DNA of 64,000 nt from Anastatus disparis (lineage: Eukaryota; Arthropoda; Insecta; Hymenoptera; Eupelmidae): NCBI GenBank assembly GCA_017163975.1, contig JAFFSR010000218.1, forward strand, positions 7,691,501 through 7,755,500, read 5' to 3'. Numbering within the stretch: position 1 is the stretch's first letter; every line of letters begins with the position of its first letter. A program made the translations under genes and the position numbers. Under the pieces are notes generated by a model that worked only from the letters and a program-made list of their open reading frames with translations, was not told where the DNA came from and ran no database searches. This document shows positions 11,923 through 23,349 of the stretch, piece by piece.

Positions 11923-13946
11923 TAAGTATATAACTAATATTTCTTACTTACCTCACCATATTTTTTGTTTTTTATTTGCAAATCATATTTTTTGAATGAG
12001 ATTAGGACATTTGATTAATTAGTATATTCATAGCATACGTATAGTCTAAATAAATAATAATTCAATTTTATACAAATATGAGTAACTAATATGCGTAAAT
12101 TGTAAATCATATCATAGTCTTTTATGATTAATTTGATTAAAAACAAAATTTTGAACTATTACACGAGTTAATGAAATTTGAAAAAGTTATGCGAGTCACG
12201 TATTATAAAAAGTTTTTTACAGAAAAAGTTAATATTTATTTTTTTCATTTTCGAATGAAGTTATACGTTGGTGAACATTAAATTTGAAGAAGTTAATTGT
12301 GACACGTGTTAAAATTAAATAGTTTTTATTACAGAAAAAGTTAATATTTACTTTTTTAAACCTTTAAACACGTTCATAAATATCATATTTAAGCGTTTTA
12401 TATGTGCCACATGATAATATGAAGAAGTAGTTTTTGACATACTCCGTCGATAAAAGAAGTCTCTGCTAAAAATATTTTGTTTTTCATCATATAAACAATA
12501 ATCTCGTTTTAAATGTGAATATGAATAGTATGTCTATTTTTAATATTTATAGAAAAAGAAGCTTCAAGATTGCTTAAAGAAGTCATTGAATATCACAGAT
12601 ATTGTTCAATACAGTTTGCATAACATTTTTATTACGAAATACATTTTTTTTCTCTTCATTATATTAACACATATAGCGATTACTCTACAAACAGTAATAT
12701 AAAAGGCAAATTGTATCTATTATATATTTACTAAAACGTAAGATAAAGTTCACATTGAATATCTATATTTACTTATTGAGCAAACAAGAAAAATGCAAAG
12801 TCACTAAAACAATTGTGGTGTATGAAAAAAAATTTTTAAATCACAATTAAAAATTTTTTTTTACTCCAAAGGTTACATTTATGTCCGGACAAAATTGTCC
12901 CTTATCGATGATTATCAAGTTCCCCCGCAAAAAAAACACATGCTCGATCAATTTTCTACAATAAAGGCTTCCGTCCGCTAACTTAGATACGTATATACCA
13001 GACAGAACGTTGTGACACCATGAAAGAACGAAAACATTCATAAACTTGCGTTATCAAGGGCCTTGGGAAAAAAAAATTGAAAACGCTTTTATTGTTATCA
13101 AATTGAAAAAAGAATTTTGCCGCAAAAATACACGTGTCGATCAATGACCGACATGAATTTATTTGATTTTTATTTAGGTGCGAAGAATACACTTGTCCGC
13201 AGCCTGTAAAATTTTATATTTATTCTTCTTTTTTCAGTTTTTTTGTTTCAAGTGACGCGGTAGACATGTTAATTACTTTACGGAGATGTAAAACGTACTA
13301 ATTACAACAAAGACTTGTTTGTTCAATTTTTAAAAGTCCAAATTTTCGTATTATTCTAGGGATCGACTAGCTTTTATTTTATTGTTATCTCGTCTAAACT
13401 GGCGCTATTTCAAAGTCACCAAATTGAAATGAGGCGTTGCGCAATCCGCACGATGATTCTTAATTTCTAATATAAATTTCATTCAACACAAGGAATCTAA
13501 ATCAATTAACCTAATGTAATTTTCTATATTTAAGAAAGTATTTCGTATCTAAAAAAAGTCATCGCATACACGATGTTTAATAATTACTTTAATGTATTTC
13601 TTATATGCTTTTGTGAATGTGCTGATGAGAAAAGTAATTTTTTTCTCATTATTTTACTGTACTTTGGTAACATCGAAATTTCATCTATTGTTTTATACGT
13701 GCAGCAGAAGTTCACTATTAACTGAAATTAAATTTACATTAAAAAAGAAGATAGATTTTGAAGCAGAGAGTAAATGGACGCTTACAGCAATAAGTAAAAA
13801 AGTTATATTAATTAAGCGAATGATATTTACAATCGGATATTCATGACAGCCGAGATAATTACACAGATGAGCTATTGTTCAAGCATAATATAATTTATTT
13901 TAACGTGAACGTACAGAAAAGTCAGTTATTTTGATTAAACCAGTGG
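11923..13946. other. AT-rich noncoding stretch with faint internal duplications
   Basis: A phrase TACAGAAAAAGTTAATATTT occurs twice (about 12220 and 12331). A second weak duplication pairs about 12909-12953 with about 13094-13147, sharing TTATCAA, CCGCAAAAA and CGATCAA. A GC-richer patch lies at 13370-13460. No gene is supported. Confidence 0.4.
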
Positions 13947-14160
13947 ATCTATATATATTGACCTTCTGAACATGAATTTAAAACTCTAATAGTTTCAGTA
14001 TCACTCTGTTTTGTTATAAATTCCAGAAACATTAAAAAACAAACAAAAATTTAAAAAAATTGGTTGCATATTTAAATATTTTAAAGTTCTCATAATAATT
14101 AGAAGGCGATGGAAGAATTTGAATTCTGAATACGTATTCAGAAGGTCAAGATAAATAGAT
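13947..14160. repeat. Inverted repeat pair, possible MITE
   Basis: The left arm contains TTGACCTTCTGAA (near 13958-13971) and the right arm its exact complement (near 14136-14149), with weaker pairing on both sides. About 165 bp separates them. A short transposon is plausible; the terminal duplication is unclear. Confidence 0.5.
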
Positions 14161-15928
14161 ATAATGTTGTAGTGACAAAAGCAGATTTATTTTTGTTTGT
14201 CTGTATAATTAGCTTTAGAACAAAAGCTTTTCGTACGATTACAGTTTCGAAAATGCACGGAGAAAATATTTCTATAAAAATTAACTTGGAAATCCCGGTA
14301 ATCCTGGGACGAAATGACATTCAGGAATCTTTTACAGATTATTTTTTAAATTAACCCTGTATAACATAAATAGTTATAAATTTTATCTTCACATTTATTC
14401 AAAACAACCGTTAATATTTTTTACAGAAAATCAATAAAAATTTGTAAAGATATTAGTAATTTTATTGAATTTTATAAATATAAAATTTTGAAGTCAATTA
14501 CAAGAGAACTGTGTTGATTTTTTTTTATCTCATCGCTAATTCCAAACTTGTCTCCATTTGTGTTAAATAAATTTTTGAAGTTATTTTCAATTTATTTTTG
14601 TAAGCTGTAATTTTTACTCCGACACATTTATAATTTTCATAAATATGTCTACTTAATATTCTACAATCTCTAGGTATATCCCAAGATCACTAATCATCAG
14701 GGTATTTTTTCTAGTAATTTTCATTGCAACTTTTATAAGATATTTCTTGCGTGTGCACACAAAGAAAATTTTTCTATGAAATTTACGGTAACCGTGACCA
14801 TAATCATAGGATATCGTTTACTTTTAGGTTATTTTATAAACACGTTACGGATATTGCAATTAGGATTTTTTATCTTTATTAAAAATTTTTTTCTTATTCA
14901 TCTTCATGCCATGCTTTTTATCAGTTCGAGAGAAAGAGTATATACAGTATAAAGACATTGAAGTTTTGAGATCAAAAATAAAAAATTTGAAAAATTGTAA
15001 TGTCAATATTTTGCAGCCTCTTAAATATTACTGAACACATGAACGAAATTTTAAATTAATCCTGACATTTTTATCATAACAATAGTAATTTTACAATACT
15101 TCTAGTGTGGCTACATCAATAATTCAAAAGAAATAACGCTGTAATTCTTATGCAGAATTTCATTTTAAATTTTAGAGGAAAAAAGGGCCTGGAAACGACA
15201 AGGGGATTTACGCCGTATAAGTTATACGGTGTAGATGATATTATATTATCATATTAGAACCTTCAATTTTAACTGATTAAAATCATAATAAAGAGATATT
15301 TAAAAATATTTTTAAATAAAGATGAAATATTCAAGAAATGTCGGCAACTACATGTAAATCATGTATCCTATTAAATCACCTTGATTTCATATCAAATAAA
15401 TTCAATACATTCCTCAAAAAAATTCACGTCATTGGAAATTGATAATATTGGTTATATCTCATGACAGATTCGAATCGATGTTACGAAATTGCAACTCGCG
15501 GGCCTGTCAAATACCAAGGCGCCATGACCATATCATGCTCATGAGCTCATTTGCCGGTGTTTAATAAACTTTAAGAACCACTTTAAAAATTTGATAATAA
15601 GAACATTATGGCTAAATTAACGCTATGTGTCACAATCAAATTTAGAAACTCATTCATTATATTATCATTAATATATATTCTAGTTCATTTTTTTATACGA
15701 AAGATAAAATTAATCTTTCCACGAATTTAATAAATATTTACAATAATACACTTAGTTTGTCAACTCTTGAGAGATGACAAAAACTCAAGGGTTAATAAAC
15801 TAAGAAAGATTGCACAATCTTTTTGTGAATCGGTTTTAGAACTTTTATTCGATTTCTAAATTTTCAAAGCGTTTTTCCAAATTGAAATATTTATAAAACA
15901 TTGAATAATTTTATAATAATGATTACAT
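14161..15928. other. AT-rich noncoding stretch with a repeated block and a tRNA-like patch
   Basis: A similar block starting GCAC followed by AGAAAATnTTTCTAT and GGTAA occurs at about 14253-14310 and about 14755-14810, possibly degraded ends of one repeat family. A hairpin CGCCGTATAAGTTATACGG lies near 15210-15229. A patch at about 15455-15545 carries a B-box-like GATTCGAATC beside a GC-rich stretch and could be an old SINE head. Confidence 0.3.
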
Positions 15929-16468
15929 TTAAGAGGCGGTCGGAACCATTTGCCGCTTGGTGGCGCTGCGGTCAGGTGAGAGAAAAATATAAAATATTTT
16001 TTATATAGCAATTTAAAATTTACTGAAACAATAATATACTTTTAATCTTGTCATTTCCTCTAGCCATATATATGTAGAATAATTATTAATATTAATTTTG
16101 TTTGAAAAGTCTAAAATATTGTTATAAAGCGAAAAATGCGGCGCGAGGTAGAGCCGACGTAAACATTAGCATACATCATTCTTTAGTATTGCTCTCTCTG
16201 TCGCACTAAGGGAAGGTGCACGCATGTTTACATCGGTCCTACGTTGCATCGCATTTTTCGCTTTATAACAATATTTCAGACTTTTCAAACAAGATAAGTA
16301 TTAATAATTATTCTACATATAGATGGCTAGAGGAAATGACAACATTAAAAGTATATTGTCGTCTCAGAAAATTGTAAATAGCTGTATAAAAAATATTTTA
16401 AAGATTTCTCTCACCTGACCGCAGCGCCACCCTATATGTAGCGGCGAATAGACCCGACCGCCTCTTAA
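15929..16468. mobile_element. TTAA-flanked foldback MITE (family B)
   Basis: A 532-bp palindrome lies between TTAA copies at 15929-15932 and 16465-16468. Termini read GAGGCGGTCGG. The arms contain GGTGGCGCTGCGGTCAGGTG and a central GC-rich block where GCGAAAAATGCG faces its complement CGCATTTTTCGC. The arms are imperfect, with small indels, indicating some age. It has no reading frame. Its end resembles the 61.6-kb element (GAGGCGGCCGTA), suggesting related transposases mobilised both. Confidence 0.88.
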
Positions 16469-17855
16469 TTCATATGCAGCAATTTTAATAGTTCAAAAGA
16501 CGATTTAAAAAGTTTCAGAACGTTTTGGATTTTTCTATATATATTCGGAAAAAAACATTTTTAATTTTTAGAAATGTAGCGAAATGTTTTTTTAATTTTT
16601 TTCAGTTTCCGGTAACTTGAAGAAATCGTTTATAAAACGTTGCAAAAACTTTGAGCGGCATTAAGGTGTCACAAATTCGGTTGAGTTTTGATTGAAAAAA
16701 ATGTACATTTTTAATTGGCGACTTTTGAAATCCAAATCCGGTTTTAATGATTGATGTTTCTTTAACGCCAAAAAAAAAAGTTTATTAAAAATTTACATTT
16801 TTAATTCGTGCCTAATTTTTTCTTAGTAATATTATCGTTGACTTTGTGTTTTTACGTCATTTAAAAGTTTAAAAAATCAAAAATGTTTTTACCAAAGTTC
16901 AACTTATTTTATAATTTTTGACTGTAATTAATTAATGCTTAAATTTATATTCTTTGCGTATTATCGAAGAACAAATTATTTTCAATTCTACAAAATAATT
17001 AGTAAAAAAAAATCTATTTTTATATTTTCTATTCAAGAAAAAAAATCAAGTAAAAAAAAGTTGTATTTACATCTACATAAAAATAAGTCTTAAAAGGTAC
17101 GTTGGATATGAAAAAAAAGAAAAAAATTGTTTCGTTTGATCAACTAATGAATAAACGGACTACATGACGTATTCTTTGGCGTCATTACGTCTTTTCTTGC
17201 CATGACTGAAATAAGAACGATCGCATAATCGTCAATACGAGAGATCAATAGGTTATTCGAATTACATTGGATATTTTGCCAATATTTATCGCTTGATTAA
17301 AAATGAAGATACGAATAATAATAATAAAAAAAAAAAAAAAGAGTCGGAAGAAATGTTGCCAAGTAACACAACGTGTATGGTCACGTGTTTAGAAATTAAG
17401 TAAACTCGTTTTTTTTTATTACGCGTATATTCGCACACGTTTTTTTTTTCTTTCTTGATAGCTGATGTACCGGTATTACAAGCTTGATAATATTAAAAAA
17501 AAATACACAAGAAAGTCTATCTGTCAGTCTGTAGTTTAAAGGTAAGAGGTTTTTAAGTTGTTTAACATATTATGGGTTCTAGAAGTTTTAGATTTATTAG
17601 TATGTAAATGCATGGTATTTGATAACGTATATAATATAATCAATTTTGATGGATCTTTTTTTTATAAAAACTACGTCAGAGATAGTTTTAAATATTTGAA
17701 ATCTTGTTTTTTTGAATTTTATATTTTGCAAATTTTTTATACACATCGATAAACTACAACTCATCATAAAAATAAAAATTCTTGAAAAAAATAAAAAATA
17801 AAAAAAAAACAAAAAAAAGAGAATGAAAAATCAATAAAAATAATACAATAGTAAA
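16469..17855. other. AT-rich noncoding stretch
   Basis: Nothing recognised beyond A and T homopolymer runs. Confidence 0.5.
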
Positions 17856-18150
17856 GCAATGCCAAAATTCAATATGCGGAAAGTTTGTCGGCATAAGGGA
17901 TGGATATATAAAGGCAAAAAGTTGGTTTGAATCCGCATTAGTTAATCACACCGGCGCTTAGAAAAAGCTCACATAACGCCGATATTATTAGAAACGCTTT
18001 GGAGCGATAGCGGCTAAGTTAAAGGATGCCGGGAAGAATAAATTACCGCACGGAAAGCCGGGGGTCTCTCATTAGAACTCGCACCACGGCCAAATGCCTT
18101 TTATTTTATGCTTACCACGTGCACCTTATCTCTCGATCCCTATATATTAA
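17856..18150. other. GC-elevated islet, candidate regulatory DNA or untranslated exon
   Basis: About 300 bp stand out in base composition from AT-rich flanks, with blocks such as GGATGCCGGGAAGAATAA, CACGGAAAGCCGGGGG and an E-box CACGTG inside TTACCACGTGCACC. No frame with convincing splice sites spans it and it is not palindromic, so it does not look like the MITEs. Conserved enhancer or untranslated exon are the main alternatives. Confidence 0.25.
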
Positions 18151-18644
18151 TTTTAATTTTTCATTGCATTTATTATTTTTTTTTAATACATCCCTTATTT
18201 TGTATTACTAAAATAGTAAAAGAAAAATAGTCATAATGTGGAAAATCGAAATGTAACAGTAAAATAATAATTAGGATTATTAATTTAATTTCATAAAATT
18301 AAACTTATTTTTATTGTTCCTTCTAATATAAAATATTTTTCCTAAAGTTACAATTTAAAAGTTCATAAAGAAATTCTTTCAAAATGAAAAAATAATTGTT
18401 TTAGTCGTCATAGAATGAAAAACACAAAAAATATTAGAAAAATTGTATTCCATGTGACTCGGTATAATTAGAACAAACTTTTACTTTTGAACTTTGAATA
18501 AAAAAATTTGAGTTATAAAAAAATATCAAAATTTCCTATACTCACCGTAGGAAATACAAGACGTAGTGATATATATCTAATAAATTTTATTCTTCAAAGA
18601 CATTTTTTTAATAGTCAAAACTTAATTTTTTTCTATTTGTAATG
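18151..18644. other. AT-rich noncoding stretch
   Basis: Nothing recognised. Confidence 0.5.
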
Positions 18645-18755
18645 GCTTATAACCTTAGACATAATACCACAAAGATCGTAATCAAGTGATTTTTATTAAT
18701 AACGGTTTATAACCTTAATGACACCATGAAGGTTACAATCACGTGATTATTTTGT
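18645..18755. repeat. Diverged tandem duplication, two units of about 62 bp
   Basis: Unit 1 (from about 18645) and unit 2 (from about 18707) share TTATAACCTTA, then CCA, AAG or AGG, and AATCA(A/C)GTGATT in the same order, with small indels. Confidence 0.65.
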
Positions 18756-21700
18756 ATACAATGTTAGGCTATGTTAATAGACTAAAATGAACTCTCGTTT
18801 TCGCTTGGATCTTTCCGGAACTTTTTCAACTTTTTTAGACGCAGACAATTTTCAAAATGTTTTTTTTTCTTTTATTTCTTGTAAAATATTAGCTGATCAC
18901 AAAAATAAAAAATTTATTAAATATTAATTAAACACGAATTTCAAATTAATATAATTTTCTAAAAGATATCAAACTATTTTTTTTTTTAAATACAAATTTG
19001 TAAATATTTAAAGTTATTTCTGAAATATTTTTTATTTACTTTTAAAAATTCTACTTTGTCAGCGACGTTTTGACTAAAACTAAAAACACTTTTAATTTAT
19101 GTTTGAGCAAACATTGTTTTATAGGAGTATAATCTTAAAATTACTTGAAATATATACATTTCCAAAAGTCATCAGAGAGAACCGGGTGAATCAAGAAAAA
19201 GCAGTGTGCTCAATAAATCAAATCTCCCTTGTTTTCTAGATGAGTCAATATAAAAGCTACAATACATATTCATAATAGTAATAATAATCTCGTGTCTGTT
19301 AAAGGCTGAAATATAAAAATCTTCAAATCAGCATAAAAAATCACTGATTTCTCGTGCGCGCTCAAATGATCTCCATTCAGTGTACAATTGAGAATAAAAC
19401 TCATCATCCCCCTTTTCCTCGATTACATTGAAGAAAGTGGAAAGTTTTATCGAGGGCAATGTATCCGATAATTATGTTATAGATATGTGAGCTTGAAAAA
19501 CATTAATTAAAATCTTCAAAGAGACGGACTTTGGAGCGATTTTCTTGAGTTTATATAAAGACAATTGTTTCGCTGTTATGCTTGATCTTGTTTATTATAA
19601 TATAATGATATATACTCGAGAAGAAAAGTCAGATTGGTTGACAATTTTTATTTATTTTTTTATCATTGAATTTTTCAAGGCTATTCGCGTTTCGAACGTT
19701 GAACTGATTGAGGTTATGTTTGTTAAGGTATCTGAAGCGTTTTTAGTGTCGTACCTAGATTTATTTGCACTTATTATTATATAATAAAATGTATTGAGTA
19801 AAAAATGAGCATAATGTATATAAAGTTATTCGAAAAGCTTTTTATCCAGGTTTAATCAAAGTTTCCTTTAAAATTTTATTGACAACAGATATTGATACAT
19901 CAAAATGAGCATAATAAAAAAAATTTACATAAGAATGATTTTTTATTTAAAATTGCTTGCTATTTTACGAGTTTAGCTATATTATGTACTTTTTCATGAA
20001 AATGCATGTTAAAGCAGTAATTTTTCAAAAAATATTTTCTTTTCCAATTTTCAATGGCAACCTAACCTCTTTTGGTATCATCTTTATATTTATCCAAAGA
20101 ATATTTTCCTTCAATTTCGACAAAAACTGTTTGCAAATTGAAATATTATATAAGATACCTTATTATTAGAGGTTAGCTAAACTTTCATCCTATGATTATT
20201 CATTAAAATAAATCAACCGTTTCATAATTAAAGTATAGAACCAAATTTCAAATTTTTACCATCGTCTGTTTGATTTTAGATTAAGTTAAGGCAATTTATC
20301 ATTTTTTCTCTGTGTATTTGGGATTAGACAATCCTCGGTCTGGTTTGTTTGCAAAAATCTAGTAAAAACTTTATCAATGTTGTCGTATTAATATTCTCAG
20401 CGTGTACTTCTCACGTGCGCAATTGCATCATTCGCGTATAAATAAGCGCTTTTATATATAATACGCATGGTAAGTTTAAAAGTCGAACAATATATTTTCT
20501 GAATTCACAGACTTTAAGGCAAATAACAAAGGAAGACAAGTGAAAAAAAAACCGGTTGTTATTTTGCGTATAAAAGACTATTAACTAGTCTGGATTCTTT
20601 TTTTTTTATTCTTTGCTAAGACTCGTTTCTGTATAAGTTTAAGCTTTTATCATTTTTTTATTAAAAAAATTTTTTTTTAGTTATAGCAGCAATGAATGTC
20701 AGAAAAAAGGCTTTTTTTTCAAGTGAAAAAATTTAGCGTACGAATAAAAAAATGTTTTAACAGTGATAAAACAAAATTTAAAGAATGGCGGATATTAAGT
20801 TTGTTTTACTGACATAGTGAAATGCACAAAACGAAATTAAAACCAACTTTTATTTTAACGCTTATCATTGTCATTTTAAAGGATTATAATTTTAAATACA
20901 AGAAAGATCGAAGCTTAGATTTGAAAAATAAAAAAAAGCTATTTTCCAACAAAACCGGTTTTCCCTTCTTTCTCATGAAAATAAAATTGTTTCAAATACT
21001 GCAAAAACATCTTCTAAAAATGAAATTCAATATTTTGATAATAATAAAAAATAAAAACAAAAGACAGAGCAAAAATAAACGTGTTACAAAACTATACAGC
21101 ATCGCAGTTATGTTAATACCTTATTAAAAAAACATTACGTTTTTGGCATAGCGACGCCACCAATACACGCATATCGTGTATATGAACGAATGAAAAAAAA
21201 GACAATACAAAAGGAATTCAATTAAAGCGCTGGGGACTAGCAACGAGTATCTAATTGTCTCTCAATTACGGAATGCAAAAGAGAGAAGCGATTTTATATT
21301 GGCGGATTGGCGAAGTGATATGCAACAAGTTTCTATCAAGTGTATGTGTATTTATGTGTTTTGTTTGTTCTTTTCTTTATTTGTTATTATTATTGTCATC
21401 AAACTATGTGGTGGACATGTCACGTATTTGAAATAAAATATATCATTTGCTTATTTAAAATTAATAATGCATATTATTTTTTAATTTTTTTTTTTAAATT
21501 ACAAGGTTTATAGGATATCACTTATAAAGTTATATGGGGATATATAAAAGTTTGGAAAAAAACTTCAATTTATAGGATTAAACTTTAAAATAACTTTTTT
21601 TTCAAAACTTAAAGATTTACATAAATTATCTCTTCGAAAAAAAAAAATTATTTCAAACAAAAAGCCTGAAGCACCGTATTTTTTATTTATAAGCTCAACG

Positions 21701-23089
21701 CATATTTGAGAAGATAAAAAAATTTTAAATATAAATTATTATTTGCGCAAATGCAAAAATATAATATACATAATATTGTGTTATAAATGAGATTGATTTT
21801 AATTTAAAAAAAAAAAAAATTTACTTTCAAAGGTTGATTTGAATTTTCAAAACTTTTATTTGAGTTTGATTCTCATTAAACAGCCGTATAATATTTTCAA
21901 ATTTATTTGAAATTTCTATTTTTCAAATCACAGTTAATTATATTAGAAAAGCAAATTTATTAAAAATATGGACGAAAGCCACACGTGGTATATATTTAAA
22001 ATATTTGAAGTACAAATTTCAATTCTCTTTTTGCACAATATAATATATACATATGAATATATGTTATTATGAATCTTCAGCGTACCCTTTTCAAATTTTT
22101 TTTTTTTTTTATAAAAGTATAAAAGTATTTTGGATGGTGATGAAAATTTTTAATTAAGCAAACTTTTCAGACCTCGTTTACTCAAGAAAACTTAATCACT
22201 TCATCTACATCTGAAATTAGGGGGTAAATGAACCCTTGTATGGCGAAAGAACAACTTCGTATTCTTATACATATACATACACACACCAGCCAAAGTTCAA
22301 TATTCGTTTGGCTATAAAGAAGGTATGATAGGGAGGGGAAAGTAAAAGTAAATATACGCACGAGAGTTGTAATAAAGTGGGTATAGACTTTAAGAGTGGA
22401 GGCTAAATGTCACTTCCTTTTTTTGTCGAGTGGATCTCAGTGAAAAAGAAAGAGAGAGAGCAAAGGATAGCAAAAAAAGAAATAAAAAAATAAGAAGAAG
22501 AGAGAGAGAGAGAAGGCGTGAATTCAAAAGGTGGTCCACGACAAATTGAACGTACTTGGGGAAGGCATTTGATTGGCTATGCGATTGAAAGCCTACATTA
22601 CAAAGGCCTTGAGACGCTTAAACGTCCTATCTCTCTTGTACACTCTATTTTATATACTTATACACTTTGTAGGAATGTACAGATATAAATCCATGCTGAT
22701 ATATCTTATTTTATGGATGTGTATATTGTGCATATTAGTAATTTATTTTTATTTTTATTTAGACGGACTAGATATCTAACGTTGAACGTTTATGAGGGGG
22801 AAAAAATCGTAGAATATAAATAAAAATCATAGAAATTAAGGTCTGACTTCATTGATCTTTTAGCCTTGAATTGCGATGACACACTGATTTTATTTTATGG
22901 AATCGATCTTGATAATGTAAATAATTAATTTTTAAAGGGTTGTTAAAAATAAATTTTAATTATAAACAAATCATTTTATCATGTTTATAGTGATAAAAAT
23001 TTCCAAGATATTTTTTTATTTATTTAAGTAATTTAAATTTTTAAGGGATTATTATGCTACACATATAAAATATTGGTTTTATAATTATA
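18756..23089. other. AT-rich noncoding stretch with GC-richer patches
   Basis: GC-richer patches lie at about 19330-19460, 20395-20470, 21130-21330 and 22200-22600. The last includes GA-rich tracts (22440-22515). They may be regulatory, but no gene can be supported. Open frames at 19545, 19957, 20822 and 22573 are low-complexity. Confidence 0.35.
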
Positions 23090-23349
23090 CGGTTAAAAAC
23101 AATTGTTTAGTCTGTTAACTTTTTTTGTCTGTTACTAAATTGTCTGTTGAAGCAACAAACAAGAATGTGTCGATTTAACAGACTTTATTTCAGTTGATTC
23201 TGAAAGTGTCCTGTATTTTAACAAGTGTAAAAATTTAATAGACATTTATTTGTTAAATCCTTTAAAGACATTTTGTCTGTCAAAGTAACAGACATTTTTG
23301 TCTGTCAACTGATTTTAACAGACTTCGTCTGTTAATATTTCTAACTGTG
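23090..23349. mobile_element. AT-rich MITE of the CACTGTAAAAA-type group, TA-flanked
   Basis: The left end is CGGTTAAAAACAATTG and the right end, read in reverse, CACAGTTAGAAATATT, each next to TA. The interior is built from many copies of the words TCTGTTA and TAACAGA in both orientations (for example GTCTGTTA near 23135 and TAACAGAC near 23288 and 23327). It has no coding capacity. Confidence 0.7.

Noticed and set aside
11947..11960. Perfect minus-strand donor GAGGTAAGTAAGA
   Set aside because: The sequence upstream of it is AT-rich with stops and no coding signal.
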